Positions 1-7,098 of a DNA stretch of 7,652 nt are shown here, one piece after another (positions within the stretch are counted from its first letter, which is position 1; each line of letters opens with the position of its first letter). The position numbers and the translations under genes were made by a program. The stretch lies in assembly GCA_964495655.1 (NCBI GenBank), contig CAZBWK010000138.1:1-7652 (forward strand), written 5' to 3'. Source of the stretch: JAAYJR01 sp964495655 (lineage in GTDB: Bacteria; Bacteroidota; Bacteroidia; Bacteroidales; Prolixibacteraceae). The notes under the pieces are model-generated. The model searched no databases. It worked only from the letters and a program-made list of their open reading frames with translations, and was not told where the DNA came from.

Positions 1-50
1 CGACGGAATATAAGGAGGAACAATCACAATTAAGGGACTCCAAAAAATGA
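1..50 (+). CDS. nqrC: Probable C-terminal end of NqrC (partial)
   Basis: An open frame entering from the left edge (third frame, first full codon at base 3) ends at TGA 48-50 and gives the tail TEYKEEQSQLRDSKK. The other two forward frames stop at once (TAA at 11-13 and 31-33). The position directly before nqrD fits the standard nqrABCDEF order, in which nqrC encodes the periplasmic, covalently FMN-bearing subunit. The fragment is too short and too far C-terminal to show any NqrC motif, so the call rests on synteny alone. A purine-rich AAGGAGG at 12-18 lies inside this frame and has no start codon at a useful distance, so it is not taken as a ribosome site. Confidence 0.45.
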   Translation, partial: TEYKEEQSQLRDSKK

Positions 51-106
51 ATCTTGACGACTTAAACAGTTACAGCGAATGTTTAATAAGAAAAAAATCA
101 TGAACT

Positions 107-751
107 ATGGGTGATCCGTTATTTTCACATAAAAATTTAAAATTGCTTACAGCTCCTCTGGATTCAAGCAATCCCATCACTGTCCAGGTGCTTGGTATAT
201 GTTCCGCACTGGCAGTGACGGCGCAACTTAAACCGGCACTGGTTATGACATTATCTGTAATTGCCGTAATGTCACTTTCGAATGTGATCATTTCGCTGCT
301 GCGCAATACTATACCTGACAGAATAAGGATAATTGTACAGCTGGTGGTAATAGCCTCTTTGGTAATCCTGGTTGACCAGATTTTAAAAGCTTTTGTGTAT
401 GATGTGAGTAAACAACTTTCAGTTTTTGTCGGTCTTATAATTACCAATTGCATTATTATGGGAAGGCTGGAGGCATTTGCCATGGGTAACCGACCCTGGC
501 AGTCATTTCTCGACGGTGTGGGAAATGCTGCAGGATACGGATGGATACTTATCGTTGTAGGATTTGTGCGCGAACTGTTCGGGTCAGGGTCAATCTATGG
601 ATACAAGGTCATTCCTGAAAGCTGGTATAGTATAAATGGCGGCTTCTATGAAAATAACGGCATGATGATCCTGCCTCCGATGGCGCTCATCACTGTCGGG
701 ATAATCATCTGGATCCACCGCAGCAGGAACAGAGAATTAATTGAGAATTAA
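107..751 (+). CDS. nqrD: Na+-translocating NADH:quinone reductase subunit D (NqrD)
   Basis: This is an integral membrane subunit of the Na+-pumping NADH:quinone oxidoreductase, in the NqrDE/RnfAE family. It has 214 residues, close to the usual length of about 210, and roughly six hydrophobic helices. Recognisable stretches are NPITVQVLGICSALAV (22-37), the TNC motif at 113-115 followed by GRLEAFAM (119-126), and RELFGSG (155-161). Cys32 and Cys115 sit in the first and fourth helices, at the positions that in Vibrio cholerae NqrD help bind the [2Fe-2S] cluster buried between NqrD and NqrE (known from structures). The start is fixed: an in-frame TGA lies at 101-103, so ATG 107 is the first possible ATG. 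The leader is A-rich without a Shine-Dalgarno sequence, as is common in Bacteroidota. It lies 16 bases before nqrE in the same operon. The identification is secure. Confidence 0.96.
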   Translation: MGDPLFSHKNLKLLTAPLDSSNPITVQVLGICSALAVTAQLKPALVMTLSVIAVMSLSNVIISLLRNTIPDRIRIIVQLVVIASLVILVDQILKAFVYDVSKQLSVFVGLIITNCIIMGRLEAFAMGNRPWQSFLDGVGNAAGYGWILIVVGFVRELFGSGSIYGYKVIPESWYSINGGFYENNGMMILPPMALITVGIIIWIHRSRNRELIEN

Positions 752-767
752 ATGACAATAAGACATT

Positions 768-1385
768 ATGGAGAACTTAATTAATATATTCATCAAATCA
801 ATCTTTATTGAGAACATGGTGTTTGCCTATTTTCTGGGCATGTGTTCATACCTGGCAGTATCAAAAACTGTGAAAACAGCAACCGGTTTGGGCATTGCAG
901 TGATATTTGTACTCGGAATTACAGTTCCGGCAGATTACCTACTTGAAAATTATGTATTAAAGGAAGGTGCCCTGACCTGGTTAAGCCCCTCTTTTGAAAA
1001 GGTTGATCTAAGCTTCCTCTCTTTTATATTGTTTATAGCAGTTATTGCTTCAATGGTGCAGCTTGTGGAAATGGTTGTTGAAAAATTTGCCCCTGTGCTT
1101 TATACCCAGCTGGGAATTTTTCTTCCCCTGATCGCTGTCAACTGCGCTATTCTTGGAGGATCGCTCTTTATGCAACAGAAAGCATTCCTGAATATTGGCG
1201 AAGCTACAGTCTACGGATTGGGCTCAGGCGTTGGATGGTTTCTTGCTATAATAGGAATAGCAGCTATCAGGGAAAAGATAAAGTACTCAAATGTGCCTGC
1301 ACCCTTGCGCGGACTCGGTATCACCTTTATCATTACAGGTTTAATGGGTCTTGCTTTCATGGGTTTTATGGGAATAAAATTGTAA
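768..1385 (+). CDS. nqrE: Na+-translocating NADH:quinone reductase subunit E (NqrE)
   Basis: NqrE is the partner membrane subunit of NqrD, related to it in sequence but with inverted topology. It has 205 residues (family about 198-205) and six predicted helices. Clear family stretches are ENMVFAYFLGMCSYLAVSK (15-33), VNCAILGG (124-131) and GSGVGWFLAIIGIAAIREK in the C-terminal third. Cys26 and Cys126 match the two cysteines that complete the NqrD/NqrE [2Fe-2S] site in the V. cholerae enzyme. Electrons from NqrF pass through this site to the periplasmic FMN of NqrC, and the redox-driven changes are linked to Na+ movement (established for the family). The gene sits 16 bases after nqrD and 18 bases before nqrF, on one likely transcript. 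No truncation or odd residue was seen. Confidence 0.96.
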   Translation: MENLINIFIKSIFIENMVFAYFLGMCSYLAVSKTVKTATGLGIAVIFVLGITVPADYLLENYVLKEGALTWLSPSFEKVDLSFLSFILFIAVIASMVQLVEMVVEKFAPVLYTQLGIFLPLIAVNCAILGGSLFMQQKAFLNIGEATVYGLGSGVGWFLAIIGIAAIREKIKYSNVPAPLRGLGITFIITGLMGLAFMGFMGIKL

Positions 1386-1403
1386 AATATAAATATCGTT
1401 CTG

Positions 1404-2666
1404 ATGCTTTTGCTCTCTTTACAAACAACCGTCGTTATTACCAGTGTGGTAGTTTTCCTTGGAGTTATAATCCTCCTTGTGGCTATTTTGCTTTATGCAA
1501 AGAAAAAACTCACGCCCTCGGGAAGGGTGAAAATTGATATTAATGACGGTGAACGCAATATTGAAACTGATCCGGGAAATACTTTGCTGACAACCCTTAG
1601 CAATAACAAAATTCTGCTCCCTTCAGCCTGCGCCGGCGGAGGAACATGTGGAATGTGCCGGTGCAGGATAGTGGAAGGGGGAGGATCAATACTCCCTACT
1701 GAAACTGATTTTTTTACCCGAAAGGAGCAAAATGACAAATGGAGACTGGCTTGCCAGATAAAAGTAAAAGAGGACCTGAATATTATTATTCCCCAGGAGG
1801 TACTGGGAGTTAAAAAGTGGGAATGCGAAGTGGTCTCAAACAGAAATGTGGCAACATATATAAAAGAATTCGTTGTAAAACTGCCTGAAGGTGAAAAGCT
1901 TAACTTCAGGTCTGGCGGATATATTCAAATTGATGTTCCCAAAACAGAGGTTGATTATAAAGATATCGAGGTTGATGAGAAATTTCGCGATGACTGGGAA
2001 AAATTCAATATGTTCGATCTGAAAATGAAAAATAGCGAACCCACTTACCGTGCCTATTCAATGGCTAACCATCCCGCAGAAGGGAACATTATCATGCTTA
2101 ATATCCGTATTGCAACCCCACCCTGGGATAAAGCAACAAACAGTTTCAAAAAGGTTAATCCAGGTATATGTTCGTCATATATCTTTTCTCGTAAGCCGGG
2201 CGATAAAGTTACTATTTCAGGCCCATTCGGTGAATTTTTCCTGAAGGATAATGATAATGAAATGATGTTTATTGGCGGAGGAGCAGGGATGGCACCTATG
2301 AGGTCACATCTGTTCCATATCTTCCATACCCTGAAGGAGAAGAATAAAAAAATCACTTTCTGGTATGGCGCACGCTCATGGAAAGAGGTCTTCTACTACG
2401 ATCAGTTCAGCGATATTGAAAAGAGCTTCGACAATTTTAAATTTACACTTGCCCTTTCAGAGCCACTTCCCGAAGATAACTGGGATGGTCCTACAGGGTT
2501 CATACATCAGGTAATATTTGACGAATACCTTAATAAACACGACGAGCCTGAAGAGATAGACTACTATCTTTGCGGCCCCCCCCTGATGAACGATGCAGTT
2601 CAAAAAATGCTTTATAACCTGGGAGTGCCTGACGAAAATGTATTGTTTGATGACTTTGGAAGTTAG
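1404..2666 (+). CDS. nqrF: Na+-translocating NADH:quinone reductase subunit F (NqrF), NADH-oxidising flavoprotein
   Basis: NqrF is the electron entry point of Na+-NQR: it oxidises NADH with FAD and passes electrons through a [2Fe-2S] cluster. The 420 residues (V. cholerae 408) run as one N-terminal membrane helix (about 8-31), a ferredoxin-like domain, an FAD domain and an NADH domain facing the cytoplasm. The cluster ligands are visible as C76-x5-C82-x2-C85 plus C117. The FAD-binding motif RAYS is at 216-219, with PGICSSYI at 253-260 and GPFGEFF at 273-279. The nucleotide motif FIGGGAGMAP is at 289-298, WYGARS at 320-325 and CGPP at 390-393, and the protein ends in the family's typical LFDDFGS. 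An additional Cys87 lies two residues after a ligand cysteine (CGMCRC). It is the last gene of the usual nqr order. The start is the first in-frame ATG that gives a full N-terminal anchor. Confidence 0.97.
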   Translation: MLLLSLQTTVVITSVVVFLGVIILLVAILLYAKKKLTPSGRVKIDINDGERNIETDPGNTLLTTLSNNKILLPSACAGGGTCGMCRCRIVEGGGSILPTETDFFTRKEQNDKWRLACQIKVKEDLNIIIPQEVLGVKKWECEVVSNRNVATYIKEFVVKLPEGEKLNFRSGGYIQIDVPKTEVDYKDIEVDEKFRDDWEKFNMFDLKMKNSEPTYRAYSMANHPAEGNIIMLNIRIATPPWDKATNSFKKVNPGICSSYIFSRKPGDKVTISGPFGEFFLKDNDNEMMFIGGGAGMAPMRSHLFHIFHTLKEKNKKITFWYGARSWKEVFYYDQFSDIEKSFDNFKFTLALSEPLPEDNWDGPTGFIHQVIFDEYLNKHDEPEEIDYYLCGPPLMNDAVQKMLYNLGVPDENVLFDDFGS

Positions 2667-2679
2667 TCTGATCACACTT

Positions 2680-2700
2680 AATTATTCAGAGTAATTTTTT
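2680..2700 (+). terminator. Possible weak terminator after nqrF
   Basis: Bases 2680-2696 (AATTATTCAGAGTAATT) can fold into a hairpin of seven pairs, one of them G-T, around a three-base loop. Four further T residues follow directly. It starts 14 bases after the nqrF stop codon, the right place to end the nqr transcript. The stem is entirely AT-rich apart from the wobble pair, so it would be weak, and partial read-through into the next gene is likely. The call rests on base pairing alone. Confidence 0.35.
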
Positions 2701-2707
2701 ATCTTGC
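2700..2707 (+). promoter_or_regulatory. Possible Bacteroidota-type -7 element for the CCC transporter gene
   Basis: TATCTTGC matches the Bacteroidota -7 consensus TAnnTTTG at four of the six fixed positions and would place transcription start about 10-20 bases before ATG 2729. No good TTTG-type -33 element was found upstream, so the support is weak. If real, it would let the transporter be transcribed independently of nqr. Confidence 0.25.
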
Positions 2708-2728
2708 AAAAAAATTTAAAAGACCGGT

Positions 2729-4948
2729 ATGGAAAATGCAATTAAAAAATTCGGTACAGCTCCGGTTTTTTTTACTGCAATATCAACAATCCTGGGGGCC
2801 ATATTGTTTCTGCGGTTTGGATATGCCGTCGGAACACTGGGATTTTGGGGTGTGATCCTTCTGATCATTCTCGGACACCTGGTTACAATACCTACCGCAT
2901 TGGCAATCTCCGAAATAGCTACAAATAAACGTGTTGAAGGAGGTGGAGAATATTTCATTATTTCCCGCTCTTTCGGATTGAATATCGGGGCAACGATCGG
3001 AGTGGCGCTTTACTTTTCACAAGCCATAAGCGTGGCTTTTTATGTTATCGCATTTACCGAAGCATTTGAATTTGTTTTTAACCTGCTTAGCGAAAAGTTT
3101 AACTTTATTTTACCCCGGCAGGCAATAAGCCTGCCTGTAATGCTCGGACTTGCTGCTATTATAGTTAAAAAAGGAGCTAACCTGGGAGTTAAAGCCCTTT
3201 ACATTGTTGTAGGAATTTTGTTTGTCTCTTTAGCAATGTTCTTTCTGGGCAATACAAACCATGCCGGAATGTCAACATTTAATCTGGCTAATGCCCAGCT
3301 GCGTAATCCCCAGGATTTCTTTATTGTATTTGCAATTATATTTCCGGCGTTCACAGGAATGACTGCAGGTGTCGGCCTTTCCGGAGACCTGGCAAAACCC
3401 TCAAAATCAATTCCGCTGGGAACTACCCTGGCCACTTTTTCAGGGATGATAATATATTTTTTTATAGTTTATAAACTGGCCAAATCTGCTCCCGTAGATG
3501 ACCTCCTTGAGCATCAGCTCATCATGGCTAAAATTGCAGTGGGAGGTGCGGTCATTGTACCCCTCGGACTTGCTGCTTCAACTATATCCTCAGCATTGGG
3601 ATCAGTAATGGTAGCTCCCCGCACTTTGCAGGCTCTGGCAATTGATAAGGCATTACCTTCAAATAGACTGAATAACTGGCTGGCTAAATCCAGGGCAAAT
3701 GACAATGAACCGGTCAATGCCTCACTTGTAACTTCAGTTATTGCACTTATCTTTGTGGCGCTTGGCGATGTTAATGCCGTGGCATCCATAATCTCAATGT
3801 TTTTTATGGTAACTTATGGCTCACTCTGCCTGATCTCTTTTCTTAACCATTTTGGATCCTCCCCGTCATACAGGCCGTCATTCAAATCAAAATGGTATAT
3901 ATCACTGACAGGTTTCATAGTAGCTGTATGGATTATGTTTAAAATAAGTACACTATATGCATTTCTGGCTTTTTCGCTTATAATATTAATCTACATTTAC
4001 ATTGACCACTACCATAAGGACAGAAAAGGTTTTGCTTCAATTTTTGTAAATGCTATTTTTCAGCTGAACCGAAACCTGCAGGTAATGATTCAAAAAAAGC
4101 AAAGCAAAAAAGCAAGTAAAGAGTGGAGGCCAAGCGCTATTTGTATTTCAAAAGACTCTTTTAAACGGGATAAAGCATTCCGTTTATTAAACTGGATATC
4201 ATTTAAATACGGATTTGGAACCTATCTCCACCAGATCGAAGGTTACTATTCGAGCAATACCGTTAAACAGGCAAGGAAAGAACTACGTAAACTGCTTGAA
4301 CAGGTCAGCAGTATCGAAAATCATGTCTATATTGATACTCTTATTTCACCATCCAATACTTCGGCGATTGCTCAGGCAATTCAGATCCCCGGAATTGCCG
4401 GTATGGAAAACAATATGGTGCTTTTCGAGTATGACAAAGAGAATCCCTGCAATCTTGATGAGATAATTGATAATTTCGGTTTAGTGAATTCAGGCGATTT
4501 TGATATATGCATCCTGGCCAGTAGTCCGCGCGATATTCAGTACAAAAACGGAGTACATGTTTGGATCAATTCCTTTGATACAGAAAATTCAAACCTGATG
4601 ATACTGCTTAGTTTCATTATTATGGTTCACCCCGACTGGAAAAAAGGACAGATACAAATCTTTAATATATGCAGGCCTGAAAAACTGGAAAAAACAAAAG
4701 AGGCTATGCGCGACCTGGTGATGGCTGGCAGGTTACCAATCCACCCTAAAAATATCAGACTGATAATCCAGAAGCCTGATGTATCGGCAAAATCAATAAT
4801 TAACAATTATTCTGCTAATGCCGGACTTACCCTTATCGGTATCCGGGAGGAATTGATCAAAAAGGAGAAGACAAAATTATTTGAGGGCTATCACGAACCG
4901 GGCACTATACTGTTTGTTCATTCAAGAGACCAGAAAATTATTGAATAA
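2729..4948 (+). CDS. Cation-chloride cotransporter family (SLC12-like) membrane transporter
   Basis: This is a 739-residue secondary transporter of the APC superfamily, cation-chloride cotransporter (CCC) branch. Such proteins are often annotated in bacteria as Na-K-Cl cotransporter or amino acid permease. Residues 10-425 form about twelve membrane helices; 430-739 form a large cytosolic domain. CCC hallmarks are GAILFLRFGYAVG (23-35) in helix 1, IATNKRVEGGGEYFIISRS (63-81), VAFYVIAF with Tyr105 in helix 3, FPAFTG with Pro206 and Thr209 in helix 6, SGDLAKPSKSIPLG (218-231), STISSALGSVMVAPR (284-298) and Tyr363 in helix 10. The cytosolic part opens with WRP at 466-468 and contains a VHVWINS segment followed by HPDWKKGQIQIF, both like the animal SLC12 C-terminal domain. 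The Tyr/Pro/Thr of the K+ site and paired serines 287-288 of the Na+ site of NKCC proteins are kept, so Na+-coupled K+/Cl- uptake is plausible. Transport of amino acids cannot be excluded, and the ions are inferred. It lies 62 bases after nqrF, same strand, and converges with the ABC genes. Confidence 0.88.
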   Translation: MENAIKKFGTAPVFFTAISTILGAILFLRFGYAVGTLGFWGVILLIILGHLVTIPTALAISEIATNKRVEGGGEYFIISRSFGLNIGATIGVALYFSQAISVAFYVIAFTEAFEFVFNLLSEKFNFILPRQAISLPVMLGLAAIIVKKGANLGVKALYIVVGILFVSLAMFFLGNTNHAGMSTFNLANAQLRNPQDFFIVFAIIFPAFTGMTAGVGLSGDLAKPSKSIPLGTTLATFSGMIIYFFIVYKLAKSAPVDDLLEHQLIMAKIAVGGAVIVPLGLAASTISSALGSVMVAPRTLQALAIDKALPSNRLNNWLAKSRANDNEPVNASLVTSVIALIFVALGDVNAVASIISMFFMVTYGSLCLISFLNHFGSSPSYRPSFKSKWYISLTGFIVAVWIMFKISTLYAFLAFSLIILIYIYIDHYHKDRKGFASIFVNAIFQLNRNLQVMIQKKQSKKASKEWRPSAICISKDSFKRDKAFRLLNWISFKYGFGTYLHQIEGYYSSNTVKQARKELRKLLEQVSSIENHVYIDTLISPSNTSAIAQAIQIPGIAGMENNMVLFEYDKENPCNLDEIIDNFGLVNSGDFDICILASSPRDIQYKNGVHVWINSFDTENSNLMILLSFIIMVHPDWKKGQIQIFNICRPEKLEKTKEAMRDLVMAGRLPIHPKNIRLIIQKPDVSAKSIINNYSANAGLTLIGIREELIKKEKTKLFEGYHEPGTILFVHSRDQKIIE

Positions 4949-4957
4949 TGGCACGTT

Positions 4958-4972
4958 CCCGGGAAAGCCGGG
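4958..4972. terminator. Possible hairpin between convergent genes
   Basis: CCCGG (4958-4962) and CCGGG (4968-4972) can pair around a GAAAG loop, nine bases after the transporter stop codon. The right arm (AGCCGGGTT, 4966-4974) is also perfectly complementary to AACCCGGCT at 5027-5035, inside the last codons of the opposing ATPase gene, so two folds compete. Neither strand has a T run after the hairpin, so it is not a standard intrinsic terminator. The position between convergent genes is the main reason to list it. Confidence 0.25.
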
Positions 4973-5008
4973 TTAAAGGATAGAGTGCAATTCCGCGATC
5001 CCTGATAT

Positions 5009-6049
5009 TCAAGGCTGGCATTGAAAAACCCGGCTGTGATCGTTCTCATGCTTATCCAGATATGAAATAAGCTGGTAAATATTTTCAAATTTCTTGTTCA
5101 CATTACCCTTCGAATATTCCCAAAAGTTACTCTTAACAATTACCGAAAAATCAGGCTCAGCCTCAATCACAATCTGATAACCTTTCCTGTTGAGCGCTTT
5201 TAATGTCCACATCATCGAAACTCCCTCTCCAACAACCCTCACCTTTGCCCTGAACCTCTTTTTAAAGAAAAATCCCCCTTCAACTGTATCAAAACCAATA
5301 TGTTCATTTTGAAATAGCTTATCAAACCACCCTTTTAAAGCAGTATCCTCCGGTGCACCCTGACAACAAAAACCTTCAGTTACCATCCATAATTTATCTA
5401 CCTCCCGAATAGCAATATTCAGGTCATGAGTAGAAAGAATTATGGTCTTATTTCTATCAGTAGCCATAATCTGCAACAGCTGAAAAATTTCATATTTGTT
5501 GCTTACATCAAGATATGCCGTAGGTTCATCAAGTATGATAACAGGGGTGTCCTGCGCCAGCGCCCGGGCTATCATTGCCCTCTGCCTCTCTCCGTCACTA
5601 ATATGTAATATCGAACGGCCTGCAAGTTTTTCGATACCAACCATCCCGATAGCTTGGTGAATTACCTCCCTGTCGTCTTCTGTCAGTGATCCTATCCAGT
5701 TGGTATAAGGGAACCTCCCATAAGCAACAAGATCAAACACAGTCATATTGGGAACCCGGATACTCTCAGTTGAAACAAAGCTTATTATTTGGGCCATGTC
5801 CCTGATGTTAAAAGACTTTATGCTTCGTCCCCCTACCCTTACATCACCTGCAAACCATGGCTGAAATCCTGCTATTGTCCGGAGTAAAGTGCTCTTACCC
5901 GTTCCATTGCTTCCTATGAGCGCAACCATTTCACCATGTGAAGCTGAAAAATTGAGCCCTTTTAATACCTCAAAGAGAATTCCCCGCGGCTGCTTATAGC
6001 CGACAGAAAGGTTGAGAAGTTCGATATCGAAAAAATTTTCATGTCTCAT
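5009..6049 (-). CDS. FecE/BtuD-type ABC transporter ATP-binding protein with C-terminal extension
   Basis: This is the cytoplasmic ATPase that powers the adjacent FecCD-type permease. In order: Walker A GSNGTGKST (46-54), signature ISDGERQR (150-157), Walker B VIILDEP (170-176) with Asp174 and the catalytic Glu175, D-loop YLD (179-181) and switch His208. The signature has Asp where the canonical LSGGQ has its second-last Gly. The Q-loop region (SFVSTES, 90-96) lacks the usual Gln. I recall both as seen in related Bacteroidota ATPases, so they need not mean loss of function. At 346 residues it is about 90 longer than E. coli FecE or BtuD (about 250-255). The surplus, about 262-346, carries a segment WTLKALNRKGYQIV (281-294) and is of unknown function. 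The start codon overlaps the permease stop by four bases (6046-6049, ATGA), indicating translational coupling. Substrate undecided between cobalamin, heme and siderophores. Confidence 0.9.
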   Translation of the reverse strand: MRHENFFDIELLNLSVGYKQPRGILFEVLKGLNFSASHGEMVALIGSNGTGKSTLLRTIAGFQPWFAGDVRVGGRSIKSFNIRDMAQIISFVSTESIRVPNMTVFDLVAYGRFPYTNWIGSLTEDDREVIHQAIGMVGIEKLAGRSILHISDGERQRAMIARALAQDTPVIILDEPTAYLDVSNKYEIFQLLQIMATDRNKTIILSTHDLNIAIREVDKLWMVTEGFCCQGAPEDTALKGWFDKLFQNEHIGFDTVEGGFFFKKRFRAKVRVVGEGVSMMWTLKALNRKGYQIVIEAEPDFSVIVKSNFWEYSKGNVNKKFENIYQLISYLDKHENDHSRVFQCQP

Positions 6050-7098
6050 TGCACTGAAACAAATTTTTTGTCCTTAACTATCATATATATTATTACGGGA
6101 ATACCGATCAGGGCTGTGACGGAATTGACAGGCAAGGTGGCCTGAAACCCGGGAAGTTGTGAAACAATGTCGCTGAAAAGCATTAAAATACTGCCGGTCA
6201 GCAGTACGGCCGGGACTAAAACCAGGTGATCTGCACTCTTAAACAGTACGCGGCAGATATGAGGAACGGCAATGCCTATAAATCCAATCGGTCCGCAAAA
6301 GGCCGTAATTGTGCCGGCAAGCAGACTTGTGCTCATGAAAATTATCATCCTGCTGCTAATGACTGATACCCCAAGTGATCGGGCATAATTCTCTCCCAGC
6401 AGAAATGCATTCAGATCTTTAATTTTCATAAAAGCCAATATTATGCCGGAGAAAACAGCAGGAATCAATACAACAAGCTGCGATCTGGTTACGCTGCCTA
6501 AACTTCCCATTGTCCATATAATAAAAGCTTTTAACAGCGACTCACTACTGAAATACTGCAGTATGCTGACAATAGCAGTAACAGCACTGGTAAACAAAAT
6601 ACCCAGAATAAGTATGGTCATTATGTCATTTACCCTCGCAGAGACAAAAAGGACAAGCAGTAAAACAAGGAATGACCCTGCCCAGGCTACAAGAGCCACA
6701 GGCCAGGATCCGTGTGCAGTGAAAAGCGCTGTCGACAATATAGTGGAAAAGCCCATCACAAACAATGCCACACCAAGGCTTGCCCCGGCGCTGATTCCCA
6801 ACACGTATGGCCCGGCTAAAGGATTCCTGAAAACAGTTTGCATCTGCAGTCCGCTTAATGAAAGAGCTGCCCCTGTTAAAACAGCAGTCATTGCTTTAGG
6901 TAACCTGAAATCCAGTATGATTGTACGTAATGTTTCTCCTCCCCCGTCTGAAGAGAACAATAAACTGATAACTTGTCCTGCCGGTATTATGACTGAGCCT
7001 AATAATAGATCGGCAATAAAAAATAGTATAAATACACTTCCCAGTATAAAAAACCGGAAAAAGTAATATCCTCTTTTATTTCCGACTATAGTGTTCAT
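6046..7098 (-). CDS. FecCD/BtuC-type ABC transporter permease
   Basis: This inner-membrane permease would form the channel, probably as a homodimer, of a type II ABC importer for metal chelates. Its 350 residues match the family's usual 320-350, with about ten hydrophobic helices. Diagnostic stretches are FRLPKAM (64-70), the strongly conserved RNPLAGPYVLGISAGASLG (91-109), LLGENYARSLGVSV near the middle, GPIGFIGIAVPHICR in the region that contacts the ATPase, and LPVNSVTALIGIPVI near the C-terminus. It is joined at both ends by 4-base ATGA overlaps: its start with the stop of the binding-protein gene (7095-7098), and its stop with the start of the ATPase gene (6046-6049). This makes one tightly coupled operon. 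The sequence does not distinguish cobalamin, heme and iron-siderophore transport, so no gene symbol is given. Confidence 0.93.
   Translation of the reverse strand: MNTIVGNKRGYYFFRFFILGSVFILFFIADLLLGSVIIPAGQVISLLFSSDGGGETLRTIILDFRLPKAMTAVLTGAALSLSGLQMQTVFRNPLAGPYVLGISAGASLGVALFVMGFSTILSTALFTAHGSWPVALVAWAGSFLVLLLVLFVSARVNDIMTILILGILFTSAVTAIVSILQYFSSESLLKAFIIWTMGSLGSVTRSQLVVLIPAVFSGIILAFMKIKDLNAFLLGENYARSLGVSVISSRMIIFMSTSLLAGTITAFCGPIGFIGIAVPHICRVLFKSADHLVLVPAVLLTGSILMLFSDIVSQLPGFQATLPVNSVTALIGIPVIIYMIVKDKKFVSVQ

Noticed and set aside
10..30. AAGGAGG at 12-18 as a ribosome binding site.
   Set aside because: No start codon lies 5-12 bases downstream, and Bacteroidota rarely rely on such sites; it reads as Lys-Glu-Glu codons in the nqrC tail.
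47..103. An 18-codon frame from ATG 47 to TGA 101-103 between the nqrC tail and nqrD.
   Set aside because: No ribosome site, no recognisable peptide feature, and its length is expected by chance in a short gap.
70..483. A 137-codon open frame on the - strand opposite nqrD.
   Set aside because: It is antisense to a secure nqrD gene and has no recognisable family features.
1235..1537. A 100-codon + strand frame bridging nqrE and nqrF.
   Set aside because: It overlaps the conserved 3' end of nqrE and 5' end of nqrF out of frame, and its composition looks non-coding.
6443..7066. A 207-codon open frame on the + strand opposite the permease gene.
   Set aside because: It is the antisense shadow of a strongly conserved FecCD permease; its translation shows no domain and no coherent membrane or signal pattern.
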